From Lelliottia amnigena (GTDB lineage: Bacteria > Pseudomonadota > Gammaproteobacteria > Enterobacterales > Enterobacteriaceae), in contig LR134135.1 in assembly GCA_900635465.1 (NCBI GenBank), positions 1,550,001-1,614,000 on the forward strand: a DNA stretch of 64,000 nucleotides, given 5' to 3'. Positions 18,471 through 26,376 of the stretch are shown here, in pieces. Below the pieces are notes generated by a model that was not told the DNA's origin, ran no database searches, and saw only the letters and a program-made list of their open reading frames with translations. The first letter of the stretch is position 1; every line of letters starts with the position of its first letter. Both the position numbers and the translations under genes were made by a program.

Positions 18471-18965
18471 TTAACAGGCGGGTCGCAAAAGCGCGTGGTA
18501 GCCGCGATCAAACCACACCAGGCCTTGCGGCGCAGGGTGGCGGGTAATGGATTCGATGGTGCAAAAAAGAATATCGTGCGTACCGACGCTCACCACCTGG
18601 CTGATGCGGCAGTCGAACGAGGCCAGCGCATCTTCCAGTTTCGGACAGCCTGTTTCGCCAGTTTGCCAGCGTGCGGCCGCGAAACGGTCGGCCATCGGCG
18701 TTTTGCCGCCAAACAGAGTGGAAAGCGGCTCTTGTCCGGCGTTAAGCGTGTTCACGCACAGGGTGCGGTTTTCAGTAAACGTCGGCCAGACGGAGGCCCC
18801 ACGGTTCAAACACACCAGCAGAGTTGGGGGCGAATCGGTCACGCTGCACACGGCGCTGGCGGTAAAACCGGCCTGCCCGGCAGGCCCGTCGGTGGTAATG
18901 ATATTGACCGCTGCGCCCACGCAGGCCATCGCATCGCGAAAGGTTTGTACGTCCAGAGTGCTCAT
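18471..18965 (-). CDS. rutF: flavin reductase RutF
   Basis: A 164-residue NAD(P)H:flavin oxidoreductase that supplies reduced FMN to the monooxygenase RutA. It shows the flavin-reductase fold motifs [20 protein letters not shown] and FCTIESI. The length matches K-12 RutF. It lies between rutE and rutG with short spacers, and a GGAGC box precedes its ATG. Confidence 0.95.
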   Translation of the reverse strand: MSTLDVQTFRDAMACVGAAVNIITTDGPAGQAGFTASAVCSVTDSPPTLLVCLNRGASVWPTFTENRTLCVNTLNAGQEPLSTLFGGKTPMADRFAAARWQTGETGCPKLEDALASFDCRISQVVSVGTHDILFCTIESITRHPAPQGLVWFDRGYHALLRPAC

Positions 18966-18974
18966 GTTCGCTCC

Positions 18975-19565
18975 TTATACCAGCCCGCAGGCGTCTTCAA
19001 AGCACAGCCGCGGCAGGCGGCCATACAGTTTGCTGACGTCGCCGTAGCCAATGTTGATCAACAGATTGCTTTTCAGCGTGGTGCCCATGAAAAAGGCCTC
19101 GTCCAGTTTTTGCCGATCGAAGCCGGACATTGGGCCGGTATCCAGCCCCAGCGCCCGACAGGCAAAAATCAGATACGCCGCCTGCATGGCGCTGTTGCGA
19201 AAGGCGGTCTCTTCGGCAAGCGCCGGGCTTGAGGTAAACCAGCTGCGCGCATCGCCGTGCGGGAACAGCTCCGGCAGACGCTCGTAAAACTCACTGTCCC
19301 AGGCAATGATGGCGGTGACAGGTGCCGCCAGCGTTTTCTCCAGGTTGCCGCTTGAGAGCGACGAACGCAGCTTCTCTTTGCCCTCGGGCGTGCGGACAAA
19401 CACTATCCGGGCGGGGGAACAGTTGGCGGAGGTGGGACCCCACTTCATCAGGTCGTAAATCTCGCGCAGCGTCTCGTCAGTAACGGGTGTTTCTTGCCAG
19501 CCGTTGTGCGTTCTGGCTTCGGTAAACAGCGTTTTGATTGCCGTCGGGGTGATGGCTTCGCTCAT
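18975..19565 (-). CDS. rutE: malonic semialdehyde reductase RutE
   Basis: A 196-residue nitroreductase-fold protein ([20 protein letters not shown] near the N-terminus, [16 protein letters not shown] near the C-terminus) that reduces malonic semialdehyde to 3-hydroxypropionate, the last step of the Rut pathway. It overlaps rutD by an ATGA junction, which indicates translational coupling. The length equals K-12 RutE. Confidence 0.95.
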   Translation of the reverse strand: MSEAITPTAIKTLFTEARTHNGWQETPVTDETLREIYDLMKWGPTSANCSPARIVFVRTPEGKEKLRSSLSSGNLEKTLAAPVTAIIAWDSEFYERLPELFPHGDARSWFTSSPALAEETAFRNSAMQAAYLIFACRALGLDTGPMSGFDRQKLDEAFFMGTTLKSNLLINIGYGDVSKLYGRLPRLCFEDACGLV

Positions 19566-20374
19566 CGTGACTCCTTAAAAACCGGTTCTGGGTTGTGCAT
19601 CAGGCTGGCCAGCCCGTTGAGTAACAGCGTGTTAAACGTATCGGGGTCGGTGACGTTGCAGGCGTGTCCGCCCTGACGCATGACTGTCTTATGGCTGCCG
19701 GGTAAGGCGGCGTGGAGCTCAGATGAGCAGACGGCGGGCACCAGCAGATCGTCAGCGGAGCAGATAATCTGCACCGGACACCGGACGTGCTTCGCCTGAG
19801 CACGAAAATCCGCTTGCTTCAGGGCCTGCAGCCTGCGCTGGAGATTGTTGATGCCCTGAAAATGCGCCAGCGCCAGCGCCTCTTCGGCCTCCATGCGCGG
19901 GGCGCGCGCCGCCATCCAGTCTGCCGGATAAAGAAACAGCGGCTGGGCTTCGACCCAGGCCTGCGCGCCACCTGCATGGAGCAGGCGTTCGCGTATCTGG
20001 AAACAGCGCCGGGTATGGGCGTTTAGCGACAGCCAGCCGTTTACGCACACCAGCGCGCGAACGGCGCCGGGATGCTCAATAGCCAGCTGCAATCCGACCA
20101 ATGCCCCCAGCGCGTGACCGATCACGGCGAATCGCGGGAGACCCGCGTCAGTCAGAGCCTGATACAGCTCGTCGGCCATATTTCCCAACGTGTATCCGTG
20201 GGGGAGCTCCCCGGCGTTATTGCCGGTGCCGCGCTGGTCGTAACACACCACCTGATATTCTTGCTCCAGCGCGGCGAGCTGTGGCAACCAGTAGCTGCCG
20301 CTTCCCCCCAATCCGGCAATCAGCACCACCACGGGCGCGTCGGCGAAGGGGGGCGGCGAAACGGATATTTTCAT
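19562..20374 (-). CDS. rutD: alpha/beta-hydrolase RutD (putative aminoacrylate hydrolase)
   Basis: A 270-residue alpha/beta-hydrolase fold protein thought to speed decay of aminoacrylate to malonic semialdehyde. It has the oxyanion region [16 protein letters not shown], the nucleophile-elbow position GHALG in which Ser is replaced by Ala, and a C-terminal GGHACN with the His. The missing Ser nucleophile means it is not an ordinary serine hydrolase. The start at 20374 (MKISVSPPP) follows a GAGGCTGCC box; an upstream in-frame start is less likely because it would overlap rutC. Confidence 0.93.
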   Translation of the reverse strand: MKISVSPPPFADAPVVVLIAGLGGSGSYWLPQLAALEQEYQVVCYDQRGTGNNAGELPHGYTLGNMADELYQALTDAGLPRFAVIGHALGALVGLQLAIEHPGAVRALVCVNGWLSLNAHTRRCFQIRERLLHAGGAQAWVEAQPLFLYPADWMAARAPRMEAEEALALAHFQGINNLQRRLQALKQADFRAQAKHVRCPVQIICSADDLLVPAVCSSELHAALPGSHKTVMRQGGHACNVTDPDTFNTLLLNGLASLMHNPEPVFKESR

Positions 20375-20381
20375 GGCAGCC

Positions 20382-20768
20382 TCACTTGGCGATGTGTGCA
20401 ACGCTGGCGATTTCAACCAACGCCTCTGGCTTCACCAGCCCGCACTGGATGCAAAATCGCGCCGGTTTTTCGCCGGGGAAAAACTCCGCGTAGATTTCAT
20501 TAATCGCGGCGTAGTTTTTCCAGTCGGTGATAAAGATGCTGTTGAAGGTCACGTCCTCCATCGTGCCACCCGCCGTCTCGATAACGCGCCTGATAGTCTC
20601 GAGCACGTGGCGGGTTTGCGCCTTTGGGTCATTCGGATAGACCACATTGTTAAACTCATCGAACGGCAGTGTGCCGGACACGTACACCACGCCGTCGGCA
20701 AGGGTGCCCGGCACAAACGGAGCGATGGGCGTGCTGGTGCCAGCGGGAATAATCACGGATTTCGGCAT
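20382..20768 (-). CDS. rutC: RidA-family 3-aminoacrylate deaminase RutC
   Basis: A 128-residue YjgF/YER057c/RidA family trimer-forming protein that handles peroxy- or aminoacrylate in the Rut pathway. Family motifs are [29 protein letters not shown], and the Arg- and Cys-containing [18 protein letters not shown]. The ATG at 20768 has a GAGGAGC box. Because of indels in rutB the two genes appear fused in one frame; the true start is fixed by homology and the ribosome-binding site. Confidence 0.94.
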   Translation of the reverse strand: MPKSVIIPAGTSTPIAPFVPGTLADGVVYVSGTLPFDEFNNVVYPNDPKAQTRHVLETIRRVIETAGGTMEDVTFNSIFITDWKNYAAINEIYAEFFPGEKPARFCIQCGLVKPEALVEIASVAHIAK

Positions 20769-20779
20769 AGTGTTGCTCC

Positions 20780-21470
20780 TCAGGCGATGCGGGCTAACGA
20801 CGGTGGCGAGACGGCATCGCAAAATCGGCGACAGTGCTGACCCAGCCAAAGAAGGTTTCGATATTGAATAGCGCGGCTTTCTGCGCAAACTCCGGCCCGG
20901 CCTGATGCGTTGCGTCCTCCAGCACCACGCCAAATATTCAAGGAAAAAGCCGTCGCGCAGCGTGGATTCCACGCAGACGTTAGTGGCGATCCCGGTAAAA
21001 ATCAGATGACGAATGCCGCGGCTGCGCAGCAGGCTATCGAGCGGTGTGTTGAAAAAGCCGCTGTAGCGCGGTTTGGGTAGCACGATGTCTCCCGGTTCCG
21101 GGACAAGTTCGTCCACCAGTTGGTAATCCCAGCCGCCTTTTGCCAGCAGGGTGCCCTGCAGTTCCGGGCAGTTGCGCATGGTTTTCAACGCATTTGATTT
21201 ATGAAAATTGGGCGATCCGGGGCCGCCCGCTTCGACGTACTGGTCGTCCCAGCCGTTCTGAAACCAGACGATCAGGATGCCTGCGGCGCGTGCGGCGGCA
21301 ACGGCGGTTTTGATGTTCGCAATCACCGGTTGGGTGGCCGAAACGTCAAAGCCTGCCAGATCCAGATAACCGCCCTGGCTGGCATAGGCGTTTTGCATAT
21401 CGACCACAATCAGCGCGCTGTGGTGCGGCGCAAAGGTAATGGCTTCCGGACGTGCGGGTAACGTTGTCAT
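20780..21470 (-). pseudogene. rutB: peroxyureidoacrylate amidohydrolase RutB, two apparent T deletions
   Basis: Isochorismatase-fold amidase that cleaves (peroxy)ureidoacrylate to carbamate and aminoacrylate. Reading from 21470 gives [20 protein letters not shown], the catalytic Asp of VVDMQNAY, and the cis-peptide/Cys motif [20 protein letters not shown]. Then the frame shifts at 20932-20934, where one more T (in the coding sense) restores [15 protein letters not shown] second missing T at 20821-20824 would restore [14 protein letters not shown] and a TGA at 20780, just before the rutC ribosome-binding site. Sequencing error is the likeliest cause. The start overlaps the rutA stop by one base. 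Confidence 0.88.
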
Positions 21471-22565
21471 CACGCCACCTCCCGGGTCACGGCGGGAATG
21501 TGCGAACGGCATTGCATCAGCGGCTGAATGCGCTCGCCGAAGGTCTCGACGCCTGTCAGGAAATCATCAAAGGTCAGCAGTACGCCTTCGGCACCCGGCA
21601 CGCTGGCAACCTCATCGAGCATTTTCGCCACGCTGGCATAAGACCCGACCAGCGTACCCATATTGATGTTGACGGCGGACGTTGGGTCAGCCATCTGGCG
21701 CACGTTGGTGTCTGCGCCGGAGCGGGTATCTTTTTGGCTCTGTTCAGTCAGCCAGCTCAGGGCGTCTTCGTCGGCCCCGGCCTTGTAGTGCTCCCATTTG
21801 GCGCGTGCGGCCTCGTCGGTTTCATCGGCGATGACCATAAACAGGACGTACGATCCCACGTCGCGACCGGTTTTTTCTGCAGCGTCTTTCATGCGTGCGG
21901 CGGTGGGGGTGAAGGCTGCTGGCGTGTTGACGCCTTTGCCGAAGCAGAAATTAAAGTCAGCGTGCTGGGCGGAAAACGCCATCCCCGCGTCGCTCTGTCC
22001 GGCGCAAATCACCTTCATAGGCGTTGATGGCTGCGGGCTGACGCGACAGTCGTTCATGGTGAAGTAGTCGCCCCTTGAAGTCGCTTTTACCCGTGCCCCA
22101 CAGATCGCGCAGGACCTGTACGTACTCGGTGAGGTAATCGTAGCGGCGCGAGAAATATTCATCACCCGGCCAGATCCCCATCTGGTCATACTCAGGCTTC
22201 TGCCAGCCGGTGACCAGGTTGACGCCAAAACGACCGCCGGAGATGGAATCAATTGTAGAAGCCATGCGCGCGACAATCGCCGGGGGCAGGGTGAGCGTGG
22301 CGGCGGTAGCGTAAATCTGGATACGTGAGGTGACCGCCGCAAGGCCTGCCATCAGGGTGAAGGATTCCAGATTGTGATCCCAGAACTCAGTTTTGCCGCC
22401 AAAGCCGCGCAGCTTGATCATCGAGAGCGCAAAGTCGAAATGATAGTGCTCGGCTTTCTGTACGATGGCTTTGTTCAGCTCAAAGGTCGGCATGTACTGC
22501 GGAGCCGTCGTGGAGATCAACCAGCCGTTGTTGCCAATGGGGACGAATACGCCAATTTTCATCAC
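21470..22565 (-). pseudogene. rutA: pyrimidine monooxygenase RutA, one apparent G insertion
   Basis: Luciferase-family flavin monooxygenase that opens the uracil ring between N3 and C4 using reduced FMN from RutF. The first frame reads [18 protein letters not shown] through GKSDFKG. Then a four-G run at 22071-22074 (one G too many) shifts it, and the protein resumes as [20 protein letters not shown] down to the TGA at 21470-21472. K-12 RutA is annotated with 18 more N-terminal residues ([11 protein letters not shown]...). Here those codons are present but closed by a TAG (see 22574-22621), so the start is set at the MMKIG codons behind an AGAGAGG box. Confidence 0.9.
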
Positions 22566-22573
22566 GAACCTCT

Positions 22574-22621
22574 CTACATCTCAATGTGGGTGAAAGTCAG
22601 ACGTGGCGCTGCATCCTGCAT
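22574..22621 (-). CDS. 15-codon upstream ORF (or detached N-terminus of rutA)
   Basis: ATG at 22621 opens [15 protein letters not shown] and ends in TAG, nine bases before rutA. The first eleven residues equal the annotated N-terminus of K-12 RutA. Either rutA here has a short leader peptide, or one base is missing near 22580: inserting one G gives an open reading through IEDVERFVMMKIG. I cannot decide between the two from this sequence. Confidence 0.45.
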   Translation of the reverse strand: MQDAAPRLTFTHIEM

Positions 22622-22649
22622 TTCCTGTTCAGCCTCGTGAGAAAGATTT

Positions 22650-22666
22650 TGCAAAGGTGATGCCAA
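22650..22666 (-). promoter_or_regulatory. sigma-54 promoter of the rut operon
   Basis: On the minus strand TTGGCATCACCTTTGCA has GG and GC elements ten bases apart, the -24/-12 geometry of RpoN promoters. It predicts a start near 22639, about 18 bases before the upstream ORF. This agrees with known NtrC/sigma-54 control of rut in E. coli. Confidence 0.8.
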
Positions 22667-22729
22667 TTTTTAAATTGTCAGTGTTATTAATGTGTTAACT
22701 GTTGGTTGATGAATTGAGCGCTAAAAAAG

Positions 22730-22745
22730 TGGACTGTCTGGTCAA
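22730..22745 (-). promoter_or_regulatory. RutR operator upstream of rutA
   Basis: TGGACTGTCTGGTCAA resembles the RutR palindrome TTGACCA-N2-TGGTCAA, with one perfect and one degenerate half. It lies about 90 bases upstream of the predicted sigma-54 start. Confidence 0.65.
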
Positions 22746-23797
22746 AAGAGATGCACGCAAAACAGGCAGCTATGCGCGATGGCGGTGCAGGGACAGTGCG
22801 GAAGAGAAGGGCAACGTTCTCACGATCCCGGCCGCACTGGGATCGCACGGTAACATGTCTTTTTTGCGCACCAGCTCGTGAAATTCTTCAGACCCTCAAT
22901 GACTTCATTTTCCGTTTGGGCAACGCCCCGCTCTGACACCGAATTCTTTGCAGCCCTATTCAACGCCTTGTAAGTCGTTTGTGGTCAGCGGAATAACGAT
23001 GTTGCTGGACTTTTATTTCGCGCTCCCGGTTAAATACGTTTCAACCTGATATTCACAGCGTCTATTACTGAGGCTCTCTGCGGCTATTATACCTGCCGGG
23101 ATAAATGATCACGGGGGAATTAAAGGGCAAGTTTACTATATGCGAGGCGGCTCGGGGAAAATGTGAATGGGGTGCGGAGTAGTATACAGTGATAGTTTGG
23201 AGTGATGCTTTAAGTGGAAGCGATACACTTAAAGCATATCTATTGTTCATGGCGTAAACGTCTTTTAATTGTGGCAACGTATAACGATAAAACGCATGAT
23301 AAATAAACGTTAGGATGATTTTATTTGTGGGTTAATTGTTATTCATTCATCTTTTTCTGACTCATATAAAAATATATTCTTCATGTCGTTATTGTATTCC
23401 CGATTAAAGAAATGGTTGGCACTAAATTATCATACCGACGGCCTTTAATTTTACTCCCACGTTCCTGACGTAATAACTATTCCGATTCTCTGCGATAAAC
23501 TTTCTAGCCGATAATTATTTCGCTGCTATCAGGCAAGTCAGCTAGCGGTGACGCAATTTTGTGACGAAACTCCATCAGGAAGAATAGGTCAGCCCGGGGA
23601 GACCGCTCCCCTGAATGTTCTGTTAGCGTCATAAGAGTATGCGTATTACGGATGCTTAGAAGGTAATAGCGACGGCGCGTCATTCTGTTGCCATTAACGC
23701 TGGCGCTGGGTACATCTCATCCTCGCTACAAAATCCCCTATCTTAAAATAGTAGCGGATGTTTAAATTTTAAAATCCCTCCAAAGCGAAATTATCTA
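22746..23797. other. long interval without a convincing gene
   Basis: Short open frames here (for example 22751-22936 plus, 23065-23277 minus) lack ribosome-binding sites and protein-like composition. What can be seen is AT-rich DNA, an inverted repeat at 23205-23237 and a GGGGAG/CTCCCC hairpin near 23597-23610 without a T run. In K-12 rutA and rutR are direct neighbours, so this stretch belongs to an insertion or replacement. Confidence 0.6.
23205..23237. repeat. 12-bp perfect inverted repeat in the rutA-rutR interval
   Basis: ATGCTTTAAGTG (23205-23216) and CACTTAAAGCAT (23226-23237) are separated by 9 bases. No T run follows on either strand. It could be an operator or an RNA stem; no neighbouring gene explains it. 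Confidence 0.6.
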
Positions 23798-23807
23798 CTA
23801 TCCTTAA
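23798..23807 (+). promoter_or_regulatory. sigma-S-like -10 element before the membrane protein gene
   Basis: CTATCCTTAA differs by one base from the RpoS extended -10 CTATACTTAA. It would start a transcript near 23812 with a leader of about 160 bases ahead of the gene at 23973. This is inferred from sequence alone. Confidence 0.4.
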
Positions 23808-23972
23808 TGCGTGGAATACCTTTCCAGTGTGATTTTGGGCTGTCTTTTTTTAAGTTTTACAGCCTTCCTTTTTAAAATGACATCGCCCGACTCCTGAAGA
23901 GCCTTAATGTGTTTCCTGCTTCTTCAATCAGTTCCTGGTTCCGAACGCAAAGATTAATTAAGGACAACAGCT

Positions 23973-24962
23973 ATGACTGACATTCATGAACGCTCCACAG
24001 TTAATACGACGTATCCCGATGCGCGTCTTCCCGTGCCTGCGGCGAGCAGCAGTGCCGTATCATGGGGTGCCATCTTTGCCGGCGCGGCAGCCGCGGCATC
24101 CCTCTCTTTGATTTTGCTTATATTAGGCGCCGGTTTGGGTCTTACGTCCGTTTCGCCATGGGAAAGTCGCGGGCTCGACGCTGGTACAGTGGGTATCGCT
24201 GCCATCGCCTGGTTGACGTTCACTCAAATCGTTGCGTCGGGTATGGGCGGCTATTTATCCGGACGACTCCGCACGAAATGGGTTGATACCCACACCGATG
24301 AAGTTTACTTCCGCGATACTGCACATGGGTTTTTGGCCTGGGCTGTCGCGGCGCTGGTCTCTGCTGTGCTGTTAACGAGTACGGTGGGGACCCTCGTTGG
24401 AGGCGGGGCTAAAATCGTGGGTAATGTTGCCGAGGGGGCTGCGATGACCACGGCGGCGGGTGCAGCGAGCATGGCGAATGGCTCGTCTGCCGTACCCGGT
24501 TCATCAATGAACTACTTCGTTAACTCAATGTTCAGGGAAAATAATCCCGCGACACCGGCAAATAGCGCAGCGGATGCCGCTTCGGCCACCGCAGCAGCTG
24601 CTCCTGCAACGCCCTCTGCCTCTCATCCACCCGTTTCTCCTGCACAGTTAGGCGAAGTGACCGGGATATTTGCCAATAGCATTACCACCGGCGCCTTACC
24701 TCAGGAAGATCGTCAGTATGTCGCCCGTCTGATTGCTCAAAATACCGGTATCAGCCAGCAAGAGGCTGAACAGCGGGTACAAAGCACCTATGACAAAGCT
24801 CAGGCTAAATTAAAAGAAACGAAGGAGAAAGCGCAGCAAGCTGCTGATACCGCACGCAAAACCACGAGCTATCTCATGCTCTGGACATTCATTTCTCTGC
24901 TGGCGGGTGCTTTCGTAGCCAGCCTGTGTGCGACCTTCGGTGGCCGTCAACGTGATTTATAA
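23973..24962 (+). CDS. uncharacterised integral membrane protein
   Basis: A 329-residue protein. The N-terminus SSAVSWGAIFAGAAAAASL leads into a glycine-rich membrane helix (residues about 28-56). Two more helices lie near 72-94 and 118-140, then a long Ala/Pro/Thr/Ser-rich linker (about 185-225), an amphipathic Lys/Glu/Gln helix (AQAKLKETKEKAQQAADTARK) and a last membrane helix near 300-320 ending in GGRQRDL. Similar proteins occur widely in Proteobacteria without known function. An AAGGACAACAGCT box supports the start. It sits between rutA and rutR, unlike K-12, and is followed by a 24-residue peptide gene and a strong terminator. Confidence 0.85.
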   Translation: MTDIHERSTVNTTYPDARLPVPAASSSAVSWGAIFAGAAAAASLSLILLILGAGLGLTSVSPWESRGLDAGTVGIAAIAWLTFTQIVASGMGGYLSGRLRTKWVDTHTDEVYFRDTAHGFLAWAVAALVSAVLLTSTVGTLVGGGAKIVGNVAEGAAMTTAAGAASMANGSSAVPGSSMNYFVNSMFRENNPATPANSAADAASATAAAAPATPSASHPPVSPAQLGEVTGIFANSITTGALPQEDRQYVARLIAQNTGISQQEAEQRVQSTYDKAQAKLKETKEKAQQAADTARKTTSYLMLWTFISLLAGAFVASLCATFGGRQRDL

Positions 24963-24987
24963 TCCTTAATTATGCGAGAGGTTTAAA

Positions 24988-25062
24988 ATGCGCTCATTGT
25001 TACTGTTCTTTTTAGGCGTACCCATTCCAATCATTATCCTGATTGCGCTGTTTTTCCATTAA
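24988..25062 (+). CDS. 24-residue hydrophobic membrane peptide
   Basis: ATG at 24988, 25 bases after the membrane protein gene, is preceded by GAGAGG and opens MRSLLLFFLGVPIP followed by a run of Ile, Leu, Ala and Phe, ending in His and TAA. It would form one membrane-spanning helix with a central Pro-x-Pro kink. The ribosome-binding site, spacing and a strong downstream terminator argue that it is a real microprotein of the same operon, probably a partner of the upstream membrane protein. Confidence 0.7.
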   Translation: MRSLLLFFLGVPIPIIILIALFFH

Positions 25063-25120
25063 TGCTCGTGTGTAGCACCGCAGCATCTGAACCCGTCCTG
25101 TCAGGATAAATTCAAGCAAA

Positions 25121-25153
25121 GCAAAAATGCCCGAAAGGGCATTTTTGCTTTTT
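25121..25153 (+). terminator. strong rho-independent terminator
   Basis: Perfect 12-bp stem GCAAAAATGCCC / GGGCATTTTTGC with a GAAA tetraloop and five T. It closes the membrane protein/microprotein unit. Confidence 0.95.
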
Positions 25154-25295
25154 CGCATCTTCATCTTTTGGACGTTGAATTCCCGCATACTTATCTGCAA
25201 ATTTTACGACGAGATGCGGGAGGTAATGCACTGCAAGAGGTCGTGAGTCAGCGGTGGTTTTGCTATGCTGATGCAAACCAACAAGGAGAGCGCAG

Positions 25296-25934
25296 ATGAC
25301 ACAAGGCGCAGTGCAAACCCCCGGGAAGCGATCGCGAGCAGTCAGTGCCAAGAAACAGGCTATTTTGCGCGCGGCGCTGGACACCTTTTCGCAATACGGT
25401 ATTCATGGCACCCGTCTTGAACAGGTCGCCGAGCTGTCGGGCGTATCGAAAACCAATCTGCTCTATTATTACCCCTCGAAAGAAGCGCTCTACGTGGCGG
25501 TGCTGCAACAGATTCTTGATATCTGGCTGGCACCGCTGAAGGCGTTCCGGGAAGAGTTCACGCCGCTGGTGGCGATAAAAGAGTACATCCGGCTCAAGCT
25601 GGAGGTGTCCCGCGATTACCCGCAGGCTTCTAAACTGTTTTGTATGGAGATGCTGCAAGGGGCGCCGCTCTTACAGGCGGAGCTGAGCGGGGATTTAAAG
25701 CAACTGATCGACGAAAAGTCCGCGATTATTGCGGGCTGGGTGGAGAGCGGTAAGCTGGCGGCGGTCGATCCGCATCACCTGATCTTTATGATTTGGGCCT
25801 CGACGCAGCACTATGCGGATTTTGGCAGTCAGGTCGAAGCGGTAACCGGAAAAACGCTTCAGGACGATGCGTTTTTCCAGAGCGCGGTCGATAACGTCCA
25901 GCGCATGATTATCGAAGGCATTCGCCTGCGTTAA
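25296..25934 (+). CDS. rutR: TetR-family pyrimidine regulator RutR
   Basis: A 212-residue TetR-type repressor that binds uracil or thymine and controls the rut operon, among other pyrimidine- and purine-linked genes. The N-terminal helix-turn-helix is ALDTFSQYGIHGTRLEQVAEL...TNLLYYYPSKEALY. The C-terminal domain includes MIWASTQHYADFGSQVEAV. The length equals K-12 RutR. A CAAGGAGAGC box precedes the ATG. It lies 2.7 kb from rutA instead of next to it. Its last four bases overlap the convergent LprI-like gene. Confidence 0.95.
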   Translation: MTQGAVQTPGKRSRAVSAKKQAILRAALDTFSQYGIHGTRLEQVAELSGVSKTNLLYYYPSKEALYVAVLQQILDIWLAPLKAFREEFTPLVAIKEYIRLKLEVSRDYPQASKLFCMEMLQGAPLLQAELSGDLKQLIDEKSAIIAGWVESGKLAAVDPHHLIFMIWASTQHYADFGSQVEAVTGKTLQDDAFFQSAVDNVQRMIIEGIRLR

Positions 25935-26329
25935 TTGGCCGGCGGCAGCGGGCAGCTCAAATCGCCTTCTTCACACTGCATCATTGAGGCAAGAAACGCT
26001 TCGCGATCGGCGGTTTTTTCCGCCAGACATTGATTCAGGATCATCGGCTGAACGCTGCCGCCCGCTGTGCCGGAGGCGGCAAAGGCGCAATCAGCATCGC
26101 GCAAGGTGATCCACGCCTGCTGGGCTTTTTTGAGCAGATCGCGCTGTGGCACGGCGGCGCGCTTCATCGCATCCTGATACGTCTGATTCAGTTTTTTATC
26201 CGCTGCCTGATACTGCTGTGCCGCGCAGATATTCATCTCGGACTGCGTGTTGGCATTGGCGCAATCATCTGCCAGCGCGCTGGCGCTAAACAGCAACGCT
26301 GCCGCGGTCATCATTACTCTTTTCATCAT
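25931..26329 (-). CDS. LprI/DUF1311-family secreted protein
   Basis: A 132-residue protein with a signal peptide (ALLFSASALA) and the LprI-type domain: DDCANANTQSEMNICAAQQYQAADKKLN followed by an amphipathic helix, then a second Cys set. The Cys pairs suggest disulfides in the periplasm. Proteins of this domain include lysozyme-inhibitor-like LprI, but most members have no proven role. The two tandem ATGs at 26329 and 26326 follow an AGGGTGAA box. It is inserted between rutR and putA compared with K-12. Confidence 0.85.
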   Translation of the reverse strand: MMKRVMMTAAALLFSASALADDCANANTQSEMNICAAQQYQAADKKLNQTYQDAMKRAAVPQRDLLKKAQQAWITLRDADCAFAASGTAGGSVQPMILNQCLAEKTADREAFLASMMQCEEGDLSCPLPPAN

Positions 26330-26337
26330 TTCACCCT

Positions 26338-26366
26338 AAAAAAAGGCCCCGTTTCCGGAGCCTTAT
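26338..26366 (-). terminator. terminator after putA
   Basis: On the minus strand AAGGCTCCGG-AAA-CGGGGCCTT followed by seven T, just beyond the putA stop. Confidence 0.85.
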
Positions 26367-26376
26367 TATCACAGCG

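Noticed and set aside
20382..21512. A single 376-residue reading frame joining RutB and RutC
   Set aside because: The joined stretch after GFFLEY has no family similarity. Restoring two T gives a normal RutB end and a rutC start with its own ribosome-binding site, so the fusion is a product of indels.
23065..23277. 70-codon frame on the minus strand in the gene-free interval
   Set aside because: No ribosome-binding site, no recognisable family, and it runs through the 12-bp inverted repeat.
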